From a bacterium (GTDB lineage Archaea; Nanobdellota; Nanobdellia; Pacearchaeales; GW2011-AR1), in the NCBI GenBank assembly GCA_030588935.1, contig JAUUWR010000032.1, positions 1 to 10,825 on the forward strand: DNA of 10,825 bases. The letters run 5' to 3'. Under the pieces are notes generated by a model. It worked only from the letters and a program-made list of their open reading frames with translations. It made no database searches and was not told the origin of the DNA. A program made the translations under genes and the position numbers. How positions within the stretch are numbered: the first letter of the stretch is position 1; each line of letters opens with the position of its first letter. This document shows, in pieces, positions 1 through 7,152 of this stretch.

Positions 1-1118
1 AATATTTAATTTTGCTTATATGCTTTTTTCTAATTTTCCTGTCAGTTTTATTTCTAAGGTTCAAATCGCTCCCTCTTTTATTTGAAGAACTCAGTTATAT
101 AAGTAAAATCCTTTTTATTTTAATTTTAATATATTATGTCAGCAAACATTATAAATATTTTAATTATAATATTGAGAAAATCATCCAAATTAATTTTCTT
201 GTTTTTTCATTCAGCATAATTCTGGGATATTTTACACAGGCTGGTTTAGCTACCTATTACTATATGGAGGGTACTTCAAAGGGGATGTTTTACGGAGGTA
301 ATCCCGTTTCTATCTTAAGTCTTGTATTTTTTACATACTATCTATTTAATTTTCGTCCTAAGATTAAAAATACACTTTTTGTATGTATTGCTTTATTTAA
401 TATTCATATAATTAGTACTAAGGCTGTTTTTATAGTCCCGCTTATTTTTTTAATATATCTATATGACAAACTTATAAAAGCAAAAATTTCAAGGAAATTG
501 GTTATTGCTTTTGCATTATTTCCTATTATTTTTATTGGTTATTTGTTTGTAAGACCTAAGGTTATTGATTTGTATGAAAGACGTTATAGTAAATCAATAG
601 AAAGAAGTTATAGGGTTTATCAAAAGAGGGAAAAAGTATTCGAAACACCTATTACCTCTCCTTTAGAAATGGTTGCATATCGAAGAGCAATGGCGACAAA
701 GATGCAAACAGTGTTTATCTTTGAGAACCCAGAATTTTTGTTATTAGGTTTTGGTCATACCGGACAGACTAATTTTTGGATTGAAAAAGAAATGCCTTAT
801 CATGATGCTGCAATGGATTTCTTTGATGTATTTTTTCAATACGGTATTTTGGGTTCCTTTCTTATCTTTATAATAATATTTAAGACTGTTTTTTATTTAA
901 TTAAAAATATGCAATCTGATAGGAATTCAATCATTATATTAATAATGTTTTTATATAGTTTTTTTGCAGGACATGTAATCAGTTCTGCCACCTCCGGCAC
1001 AATGTTAGCTTTATTTGTAGGGATTAAATGGGGGGAAATGGAAGAATTCAAAAAAAATGACAGAAAAAGCGCAATTTTTGAATGGATTAATAGAAAATTT
1101 TTATGGCTAAAAGAATAA
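1..1118 (+). CDS. O-antigen polymerase/ligase-like membrane protein (5' partial)
   Basis: This is a polytopic inner-membrane protein of the O-antigen ligase/polymerase (Wzy/WaaL-like) type, expected to polymerise or transfer lipid-linked glycan repeats on the periplasmic face. A TTG at base 12 is the first start codon visible, but the frame is open to the window edge, so the true start probably lies upstream; numbering here counts from that TTG. Hydrophobic segments fall near residues 3-16, 31-44, 58-73, 97-114, 120-150, 163-180, 279-298 and 306-338. A large hydrophilic loop (about 181-276) carries Arg224/Arg225, an LLGFG motif (244-248), His264-Asp265 and Asp269/Asp272, followed by YGILG (277-281). 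That loop followed by 'YG-x-x-G' is the signature of this superfamily. The C-terminus is a short basic tail. The end overlaps the next gene by 16 bases, indicating co-translation. Sequence alone cannot separate polymerase from ligase. Confidence 0.8.
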   Translation, partial: YLILLICFFLIFLSVLFLRFKSLPLLFEELSYISKILFILILIYYVSKHYKYFNYNIEKIIQINFLVFSFSIILGYFTQAGLATYYYMEGTSKGMFYGGNPVSILSLVFFTYYLFNFRPKIKNTLFVCIALFNIHIISTKAVFIVPLIFLIYLYDKLIKAKISRKLVIAFALFPIIFIGYLFVRPKVIDLYERRYSKSIERSYRVYQKREKVFETPITSPLEMVAYRRAMATKMQTVFIFENPEFLLLGFGHTGQTNFWIEKEMPYHDAAMDFFDVFFQYGILGSFLIFIIIFKTVFYLIKNMQSDRNSIIILIMFLYSFFAGHVISSATSGTMLALFVGIKWGEMEEFKKNDRKSAIFEWINRKFLWLKE

Positions 1119-2035
1119 AGGTACTATCTATAGGGAGTTTAGGAAAAAAAAATCAAATCAGTCCTTTTAGACTAGAACAGGGAGAATCACTAAAAAAAAG
1201 GGGGTTTGATATAAAGTATTTTAATATAAAAGGGCGGGGAATTTTAGGCTATTTGAAAAATTTACCTCGTCTTATATATATAATTAAAACTAATAATCAT
1301 GATTTAATTCATGCACACTATGGGTTGTCAGGGATGTTATCTGTTTTGCAAAGGAAGCTTCCAGTAGTTATTACTTTTCATGGCTCTGATATTTGGAGAC
1401 CCTATGTTAGAAAAATTTCTTTAATTGCAAGTTATTTATCAAACTGGAATATTTTTATTTCTAAAACGCTTGAAAACCATGCTGCAGGCTTTAGAAAAGA
1501 AAATTCAATTGTAATTCCATGTGGTGTTGACTTAAAAAAATCTTTTCCCATAGATAAAACGAATGCCAGAAAGTCATTAGGCATGAACAAAAAAGATAAG
1601 TATGTTTTATTTTCTTCTTCTTTTTCTAAAAAAATTAAAAATTACCCTTTAGCTAAAAAGGCCATGGAATATATTCCAGAGGCTAATCTGATTGAACTAA
1701 AGGAATACACAAAAGAAGAAGTGAATTACTTAATGAATGCATGCGATGTTTTATTGGTGACTTCTTTTAACGAAAGTGGCCCTTTAGTTGTTAAAGAGGC
1801 AATGGCTTGTAATCTATCGATAGTATCAACAAAGGTTGGTGATGTACAAGAAGTAATTAGCGATACTGAAGGGTGTTATCTTGTTAGTTATAAGCCAAAA
1901 GACGTTGCTGAAAAAATTAAAATGGCTTTAGATTTTGGCAAAAGAACAAACGGCAGAGAAAAAATTAAAAATTATGAAATAACTTTAATTGCTGAAAGAA
2001 TTAAAAATATTTATTATAAAATTATTAATAAGTAA
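1103..2035 (+). CDS. Glycosyltransferase family 4 (GT-B fold), short form
   Basis: This is a probable cytoplasmic retaining glycosyltransferase that adds one sugar from a nucleotide donor to the growing lipid-linked glycan. The N-terminal Rossmann-like half shows IHAHYG (69-74) and FHGSD (92-96). The inter-domain region has IPCGVD (138-143). The C-terminal donor-binding half has the EX7E motif, Glu224 to Glu232 (ESGPLVVKE), followed by a typical 'AMACNLSIVSTKVGDVQEVI' stretch (233-252). At 310 residues it is shorter than the usual 350-400 for GT4. The glycine-rich loop near the N-terminus is abbreviated and the region between the two domains is compact, but the key motifs are present, so it looks functional. 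The ATG start lies inside the end of the upstream membrane protein gene (16-base overlap). Donor and acceptor cannot be predicted. Confidence 0.9.
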   Translation: MAKRIKVLSIGSLGKKNQISPFRLEQGESLKKRGFDIKYFNIKGRGILGYLKNLPRLIYIIKTNNHDLIHAHYGLSGMLSVLQRKLPVVITFHGSDIWRPYVRKISLIASYLSNWNIFISKTLENHAAGFRKENSIVIPCGVDLKKSFPIDKTNARKSLGMNKKDKYVLFSSSFSKKIKNYPLAKKAMEYIPEANLIELKEYTKEEVNYLMNACDVLLVTSFNESGPLVVKEAMACNLSIVSTKVGDVQEVISDTEGCYLVSYKPKDVAEKIKMALDFGKRTNGREKIKNYEITLIAERIKNIYYKIINK

Positions 2036-2077
2036 AAGATTATAGTTCTAATTGCTATAATAAATAATAGACTTACA

Positions 2078-3172
2078 ATGAAGATAGTTGTGGATATAGG
2101 TCATCCTGCTCATGTTCATTATTTTAAGAATCTCATCTGGCTGATGCAGGAAAAGGGGGACGAGTTTTTGATTGTTGCTAGGAATAGAGCCTTCATCTTC
2201 AATTTACTTAATGTTTATAATTTTAATTATATTGATAGAGGGAGAGGTTCATCAAATATCATTGGAAAAATCTTATATCTGCCAAAAGCAGATTTCCTGA
2301 TATACAAAATAGCGAAAAAGTTTAAACCAGATTTATTCATAAGTTTTGGCTCAATGTATGCGGCCCAAGCTTCAAAAGCATTAGGTAGACCTCATATAGC
2401 CTTTAACGACATTGAATTCTTAGGAGCGGCATATATCTTATATTCTCCTTTTACAGATGTTATCTTTACTCCTTATTGCTATAGAAGAGAGTTAGGAAAA
2501 AAGCAAGTGAGGTTTAATGGCTTTATGGAACTTTGCTATCTTCACCCAAACTATTTTAAACCAGATCTATCCGTTCTTGAAGAACTCGGCATTGAAAAAG
2601 GTGAAAAGTATGTTATTGTTAGATTTGTTTCATTCAAGGCTATTCATGATACTGGGGTAAAAGGTTTTAATTGGGAAAACAAAATAGCGGTAGTCAATAG
2701 ATTATCGAAATATGCAAAGGTCTTCGTAAATTCTGAAGGTGAGTTGCCCACAGAATTAGATAAATACAAATTCAATCTACCTCCTGAAAGATTTCACGAT
2801 GCCTTATATTACTCGTCACTTTATGTAGGCGATTCAGGGACGACAGCAACTGAAGCAGCATGTTTGGGAGTACCTGCTATAAGATGTAATACTTTTGCAC
2901 GTTCTCCTCATGAGAGGGGGAATTTTATTAAATTAGAAGAAGAATATGGATTGCTCCTTAATTTTAATGTTAATAATCAAGAAAAAGCTATTGAAAAAGC
3001 GGTTGATCTTATCAAGCAAGAGGATGTGAAGAACCAATGGGGAAAGCAAAGAGAAAAGTTACTTAGAGATAAAATTGACGTTACCTCATTTATTGTTTGG
3101 TTCATAAAAGAATATCCAAAAAGTATTGAAATCATAAGGGAAAATCCTGATTATCAAGAAAGGTTCAAATGA
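2078..3172 (+). CDS. DUF354 family protein (GT-B-like, COG1817 type)
   Basis: The 364-residue protein matches the DUF354 family in length and motifs. These proteins have a glycosyltransferase-B-like fold related to UDP-GlcNAc 2-epimerase and MurG-type enzymes and commonly occur in polysaccharide loci; their biochemical role is poorly defined. Visible signatures are the N-terminal DIGHPAHVHYFKN (6-18), where a basic His-rich loop follows beta-strand 1, 'DLFISFGSMYAAQASKALGRP' at about 85-105, and in the C-terminal half GDSGTTATEA followed by ACLGVPAI (251-268), which resembles the nucleotide-sugar binding loop of GT-B enzymes. There are no membrane segments, so it should be cytoplasmic. No clear ribosome binding site precedes the ATG; the gap to the previous gene is 42 bases. 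Its stop codon overlaps the ATG of a broken downstream gene (ATGA at 3169-3172), suggesting a formerly coupled partner. It may be a glycosyltransferase or a sugar epimerase-like enzyme. Confidence 0.85.
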   Translation: MKIVVDIGHPAHVHYFKNLIWLMQEKGDEFLIVARNRAFIFNLLNVYNFNYIDRGRGSSNIIGKILYLPKADFLIYKIAKKFKPDLFISFGSMYAAQASKALGRPHIAFNDIEFLGAAYILYSPFTDVIFTPYCYRRELGKKQVRFNGFMELCYLHPNYFKPDLSVLEELGIEKGEKYVIVRFVSFKAIHDTGVKGFNWENKIAVVNRLSKYAKVFVNSEGELPTELDKYKFNLPPERFHDALYYSSLYVGDSGTTATEAACLGVPAIRCNTFARSPHERGNFIKLEEEYGLLLNFNVNNQEKAIEKAVDLIKQEDVKNQWGKQREKLLRDKIDVTSFIVWFIKEYPKSIEIIRENPDYQERFK

Positions 3173-3308
3173 AAATAGCTTTAATATTAGAGTCAGACCT
3201 TAAAATCGACCAGAGCAAAAATCTTCAGGGAAGGTAATACTTGAAAAAATAGCACACATTATTGATAAAAAGATGTATTATGTTTTTACTAAAATTTATA
3301 AACATTAA
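3169..3308 (+). pseudogene. Remnant of a small or internally deleted gene, frameshifted
   Basis: The ATG at 3169 overlaps the stop of the DUF354 gene as ATGA, a classic coupled arrangement, but the reading frame closes after 22 codons (TAA 3235-3237). It begins MKIALILESDLKI, with a beta-strand-like hydrophobic start. A second frame, open from 3204, reads PEQKSSGKVILEKIAHIID (3210-3266) and then KKMYYVFTKIYKH, ending at TAA 3306-3308. It has protein-like amphipathic character. Switching frame once between 3204 and 3234 would give a continuous peptide of about 45 residues. The likeliest reading is a gene that lost most of its length by deletion and also shifted frame. I do not recognise the parent family; the start would suit a nucleotide-binding or transferase-type fold, which is only a guess. 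A genuine 22-residue peptide is also possible. Confidence 0.45.
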
Positions 3309-3309
3309 C

Positions 3310-3313
3310 GGAG
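3310..3313 (+). promoter_or_regulatory. Shine-Dalgarno GGAG before the deacetylase gene
   Basis: GGAG lies 9 bases upstream of the ATG at 3323. It is the clearest ribosome binding site in the window, where most starts have none that is obvious. It supports 3323 as the start of the PIG-L/LmbE protein and independent translation of that gene after the broken remnant upstream. Confidence 0.6.
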
Positions 3314-3322
3314 ATTTAATAA

Positions 3323-3952
3323 ATGAAAGTTTTAATTTTAGCTCCTCATGTTGATGACGGGGAATTTGGTTGTGGCGGGTCAATTGCAAAATTTTTAGAT
3401 GAAGGAAGCGAGGTTTATTACGTAGCTTTTTCTTTATGTGAGGATTCTTTGCCTGAAGGATTTCCTAAGGGAACTCTGAAAAAAGAGCTTATGGAGGCCA
3501 CCCAGGTTCTGGGAATTAACGCTAAAAATCTTATTGTTTTCGATTATCCAGTTAGATATCATCCCAAAAACAGACAGGCTATACTGGAGGATTTGGTGAA
3601 GTTAAAGAAAAAATTGGACCCAGATGTTGTCTTTGTTCCCACTTCTACTGATATCCATCAGGATCATCACACCATTTATCAAGAAAGTTTGAGAGCGTTT
3701 AAAAATACAACCATTCTGGGTTATGAGTTCGTATGGAATAATTTCTCGGTAAAAATCAACGCATTTATATGCCTGGACGAAGAACAGGTCAGAAAAAAAA
3801 CTGATGCCGTCAATAAATATAAGTCTCAAAAAGGCAGGCATTATGTTGATGACGATTTCATAGAGAATCTTGCGCGTATAAGAGGTGCTCAAATAAGCTG
3901 TAAGTATGCAGAAGCCTTTGAAGTGATAAGATGGATAATTAGAAAAATTTAA
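3323..3952 (+). CDS. PIG-L/LmbE family N-acetyl-sugar deacetylase
   Basis: This is a zinc-dependent deacetylase of the PIG-L/LmbE family, whose members remove the N-acetyl group from GlcNAc-containing substrates such as GlcNAc-inositol, GlcNAc-PI, bacillithiol precursors and antibiotic intermediates. The 209 residues fit the family. The first metal-binding motif is APHVDDGE (7-14), a variant of the usual A-H-P-D-D-E in which a Gly separates Asp12 and Glu14. By analogy with MshB, His9 and Asp12 bind zinc and Asp11 acts as base. The second motif is HQDHH (112-116), with His115 as the third ligand. The N-terminal strand and 'GCGGSIAKFLDEGSEVYYVAFS' (16-37) are typical of the Rossmann-like fold. 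No signal peptide or membrane helix is seen, so it is cytoplasmic. The sulfotransferase gene starts 10 bases after its stop, so the two are surely co-transcribed. The likely substrate is an N-acetyl amino sugar, either nucleotide-linked or lipid-linked, of this glycan. Confidence 0.92.
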   Translation: MKVLILAPHVDDGEFGCGGSIAKFLDEGSEVYYVAFSLCEDSLPEGFPKGTLKKELMEATQVLGINAKNLIVFDYPVRYHPKNRQAILEDLVKLKKKLDPDVVFVPTSTDIHQDHHTIYQESLRAFKNTTILGYEFVWNNFSVKINAFICLDEEQVRKKTDAVNKYKSQKGRHYVDDDFIENLARIRGAQISCKYAEAFEVIRWIIRKI

Positions 3953-3962
3953 AGTCGTTATT

Positions 3963-4937
3963 ATGGCGAATATTGTTTTTATAGGAGGAACGGGAAGATG
4001 TGGTACAAATATCTTAAAAAACCTTTTCTCAAAACACCCTAAAGTTGCAACCTTGCCATTTGAACATCGTTTTCTAATCGATCCTGATGGTATCGTTGAT
4101 TTTTACTCAACTTTTTCTCAATCATGGTCACCATTTATGGCGGATAAAAGATTGAAAAGATTGGAGAATTTGCTCAATGAAGTAAGCAATGATAAAATAT
4201 TTCATAAGGCATTAAAAAAAATGATTTTCCTTATAAATAAAGAGGGAAAATTCATATCTCCAAAGAAGTACATAGATTGGAAGTTGACTAAATATTTTCC
4301 CAATTTTAAGAAACATAATGAAAAATTAGTATCTAAACTTCGTGAATTTACCTATAGAGGTATATGGCCTGGAACTGACAGCTATACATTTAAACCACAA
4401 ATATATCATAGTGGCCCAAAAACAAAAGAAAAATTGGCTGAAATTTTTGGAAATTATTTAAGGGATATTATTCAGGATTTCCTCTTGGAGAATAATAAAG
4501 AATTTTTCTTTGAAGATAATACTTGGAATATTTTTTTTGCTAGAGAGCTGCTTGAATTATTACCTGAATCAAAAGTCATTCATATCTTTAGGGATCCAAG
4601 GGATGTAGTGGCATCTTTTAGTCAGCAGCGGTGGTGCCCCGGAGATAGGAAAAAAGCTGCTTTGTGGTATAAGTCTATGATGGAGTACTGGTTTAAAATA
4701 AGAAATTATTTGCCTTCTTATTTTTATTATGAAATAAAACTAGAGACTTTAGTAAATTCATCTGAGAAAAGTATAAGACAATTATGTGAGTTTACTGGAC
4801 TGCCATTTGAAGATCGCTTGTTAGAAGTTAATCTTGGTAAATCTCATATTGGTAGGTGGGAGAAAGAATTTCCTGAAAATGAAAAGATGGAAATATCTAA
4901 TATTTTAGAATCCGTGATATATAAATTGGGATATTAA
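3963..4937 (+). CDS. PAPS-dependent sulfotransferase family protein
   Basis: This is a sulfotransferase that would move a sulfuryl group from PAPS to a hydroxyl or amino group, presumably on the locus glycan or its lipid-linked precursor. The N-terminal 5'-phosphosulfate loop is visible as GGTGRCGTNIL (8-18). The 3'-phosphate motif is RDPRDVVASF (210-219), with Arg210 and Ser218 as the expected contacts. A conserved-looking C-terminal segment SHIGRWEKEF (294-303) corresponds to the family's G-x-x-G-x-W-K-type end. An insert at about 60-180, rich in Lys and aromatic residues, probably forms the acceptor site. At 324 residues it is typical of bacterial stand-alone sulfotransferases. There is no signal peptide or membrane segment. 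No PAPS synthesis genes (CysD/N/C-like) are in the window, so donor supply must come from elsewhere. It follows the deacetylase gene by 10 bases. Confidence 0.92.
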   Translation: MANIVFIGGTGRCGTNILKNLFSKHPKVATLPFEHRFLIDPDGIVDFYSTFSQSWSPFMADKRLKRLENLLNEVSNDKIFHKALKKMIFLINKEGKFISPKKYIDWKLTKYFPNFKKHNEKLVSKLREFTYRGIWPGTDSYTFKPQIYHSGPKTKEKLAEIFGNYLRDIIQDFLLENNKEFFFEDNTWNIFFARELLELLPESKVIHIFRDPRDVVASFSQQRWCPGDRKKAALWYKSMMEYWFKIRNYLPSYFYYEIKLETLVNSSEKSIRQLCEFTGLPFEDRLLEVNLGKSHIGRWEKEFPENEKMEISNILESVIYKLGY

Positions 4938-5050
4938 TGAAATAGAAGTTCAGTGTAAAAAATATAATATGCTATATTAAAATTACAATTAATACGTAAA
5001 AATTATAAAAGGGAATCCTTATTTTTTTAATTTTAGATAGTTCAAAAAAT

Positions 5051-7027
5051 ATGTCAAAATATTATCTTGAAAAAGAAAAATACTACTGGTTGAAACTTCT
5101 ATTTGATGGATTACTTTTATTAAGCTCTTTTCTAATGATTTACTATATTAAAAGGGGACATTTGGCGATTGAGCATAACTTTAGAAAGTTTTTGCCAATA
5201 TTATTTTTAATCTGGTTTTTATCAACTCTTTTCTCTAAAAAATTCATGAAAGTAGAAAAGCAAAATTATTTTGAACTTCTAAAGCCATTTTTATTATCTG
5301 CTCTAGTATTGGTGGCGATGTTAACATTAATTATGTACGTGTTGGGCTGGTATTATCTTTCAAGATTTATTATTTATGGAACAGTGGGGGTATTCCTGGT
5401 TTTAGAGATTGCATTTTTATCCTGTATTTTCTTCATTTTTAAAAGAGAAAGCGAGAAAAAGAAAGTAAATCAGTTTTCTGTTATTTTTTTTCTTATTGAA
5501 TTCGCTTTTATAATTATTGTTTTTATGTCTCTCTACTTTTATAAAAAAGGTACAGCTAAACTTACAGAAAACTATCAAATTTTATTGATGGGGATTCTGT
5601 TTACTTGGCTTTTAGTTTCTCTGTCAAGTCATAAGTTCAATATTGTTAAAAAAGAGAATTATTTAAAAACAATTTTTCCATTCATAAGATCTGAAATCAT
5701 CATAATTAGTTTTATATCCTTTTTTATTTTCTTCTTTAAATTAGCTATGTATTCTCGCTTAATTATATTTGGATCACTTGGCCTTTTTAGCTTATTAGAA
5801 ATAATTATTGTTTCTGTTTATTACATTTTTACTGCAGCACAAATATCGGATGAAAATGTAATTGATATTTTTCACGCCAGAGAAATTGAAGCTGAAAAAC
5901 ATAAATTTATTGATGGTAAAAAAAAGCAGGCAAAAATTTATGATTTTCATGGATTTGCTCTGAAGACTGCTTCTATAAAAGAAAAACTTAAAAATGTCTA
6001 TTTAAAAAAGTTTCAATCCGTATATAAATTTATTGAAAATAATCTCAATCTGAATAGGATTGATATTCTTGAATCGGAAGTAGTTAATACGAGAATTCTT
6101 TATAACATAGAAATTCTTGAGAACAGCTCACTAGCCTTCTTTCTTAATCTTCATAAGATAAACAATTTTCGTAGAATTAATCAATATTTTATAGAGGCAA
6201 ATAAAAAGATTAAATCAGGTGGAGTTTTTGTTGGCAGATTTGAATCTATTGAGCAAAGGAGAAAAAGGATTTATCAAAAATATCATTATGTTTTTGCGAA
6301 GTTGATTTATTTATTTGACTTTATTTACAGAAGAGTATGGCCTAAATTACCATTTTTCAAAAAAGTTTATTTTGCAATTTCTAAAGGGAATAATAGAGTT
6401 CTTTCAAGGGCAGAATGTTTGGGCAGATTACATTTTTGTGGTTTCGAACTTATCGACTTGAAAGAAATTGATAATTTTTTTTATTTTATTGCCAAAAGGG
6501 TAAAAAGCCCATCAAGTGATAAAAATCCCTCCTATGGTCTTATATTTAAACATAAAAGAGTTGGCAAAGAAGGAAATATTTTTTTTATCTATAAACTCCG
6601 TACGATGTATCCATATTCTGAATATATTCACAGCTATATATATGAAAAATATAAGTTAAACACAAGAGGAAAAATTTATGGCGATTTTAGAATTACTAAT
6701 TGGGGGCGAGTTTTTCGTAAATATTACCTAGATGAACTTCCTGGGATAATTAATTTACTCAAGAGAGATATAAAGTTAATAGGAGTACGACCAATAAGTG
6801 AGACCATTTATAGTATATATCCAGAAAGTTTAAAAAAAGTAAGAATAAAATATAAACCGGGATTAATTCCCCCCTATTATGTAGATTTACCCCATTCAAT
6901 AGAGGAAGTCTGGGAGTCAGAGAGAGAGTATTTAGAGAAGTATGGAAAAAATCCAATAAGAACAGATCTTTTTTACTTTATTAAATCCCTTAACAATATC
7001 TTATTTCATCATGCTAAAAGTGAATGA
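5051..7027 (+). CDS. Polyisoprenyl-phosphate sugar-1-phosphate transferase with duplicated membrane bundle
   Basis: This is the likely initiating enzyme of the locus: it moves a sugar-1-phosphate from a nucleotide sugar to undecaprenyl phosphate. Two four-helix membrane bundles come first, about residues 12-130 and 142-260. A cytoplasmic middle domain follows (about 265-485); it resembles the C-terminal half of a class I methyltransferase, but no glycine-rich SAM loop is visible. The catalytic bacterial sugar transferase core lies at about 494-658. Core signatures are KRVGKEGNIFFIYKLRTM (502-519), GDFRITNWGRVFRK (544-557), the acidic dyad Asp561-Glu562 in YLDELPGIIN, DIKLIGVRP (573-581) and YKPGLIPPYY (601-610). 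The usual N-terminal re-entrant helix with its KR-x-x-D motif is not found directly before the core. I recall similar middle-plus-core proteins in Bacteroidetes, from memory only. The gap to the sulfotransferase gene is 113 bases with no strong promoter. It is longer than WbaP-type enzymes (about 470). Confidence 0.88.
   Translation: MSKYYLEKEKYYWLKLLFDGLLLLSSFLMIYYIKRGHLAIEHNFRKFLPILFLIWFLSTLFSKKFMKVEKQNYFELLKPFLLSALVLVAMLTLIMYVLGWYYLSRFIIYGTVGVFLVLEIAFLSCIFFIFKRESEKKKVNQFSVIFFLIEFAFIIIVFMSLYFYKKGTAKLTENYQILLMGILFTWLLVSLSSHKFNIVKKENYLKTIFPFIRSEIIIISFISFFIFFFKLAMYSRLIIFGSLGLFSLLEIIIVSVYYIFTAAQISDENVIDIFHAREIEAEKHKFIDGKKKQAKIYDFHGFALKTASIKEKLKNVYLKKFQSVYKFIENNLNLNRIDILESEVVNTRILYNIEILENSSLAFFLNLHKINNFRRINQYFIEANKKIKSGGVFVGRFESIEQRRKRIYQKYHYVFAKLIYLFDFIYRRVWPKLPFFKKVYFAISKGNNRVLSRAECLGRLHFCGFELIDLKEIDNFFYFIAKRVKSPSSDKNPSYGLIFKHKRVGKEGNIFFIYKLRTMYPYSEYIHSYIYEKYKLNTRGKIYGDFRITNWGRVFRKYYLDELPGIINLLKRDIKLIGVRPISETIYSIYPESLKKVRIKYKPGLIPPYYVDLPHSIEEVWESEREYLEKYGKNPIRTDLFYFIKSLNNILFHHAKSE
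5081..5830 (+). repeat. Tandem internal duplication of the membrane bundle (protein level)
   Basis: Within the sugar transferase, residues 11-129 and 142-260 align without gaps at an offset of exactly 131 residues (393 bases). Matching landmarks are YIKRGHLAIEHNF / YYKKGTAKLTENY, WFLSTLFSKKFMKVEKQNYF / WLLVSLSSHKFNIVKKENYL and LSRFIIYGTVGVFLVLEI / YSRLIIFGSLGLFSLLEI. The two copies have diverged well beyond DNA-level identity, so the duplication is old and has kept the same length. Each copy contains about four hydrophobic segments. Confidence 0.85.
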
Positions 7028-7152
7028 TAATCTCAAAGGTTTACTTAAGACCATATATATAAAAACAGGTTAAAACGAAAAGGTGTTTTTTAAAAAAGTC
7101 TATAAGAAATTATAAGGATAAAAGTCAAACACTAATAACCTCAATTATTTAA

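Noticed and set aside
3602..3892. A 96-codon minus-strand frame opposite the deacetylase gene.
   Set aside because: The plus strand carries clear deacetylase motifs across the same interval, and the minus frame has no recognisable family or ribosome binding site.
4938..5050. An exact TATAAT at 4963-4968 as a promoter for the sugar transferase gene.
   Set aside because: No acceptable -35 element lies 16-18 bases upstream, and such hexamers are expected by chance in this very AT-rich spacer. The genes are collinear and could simply be co-transcribed.
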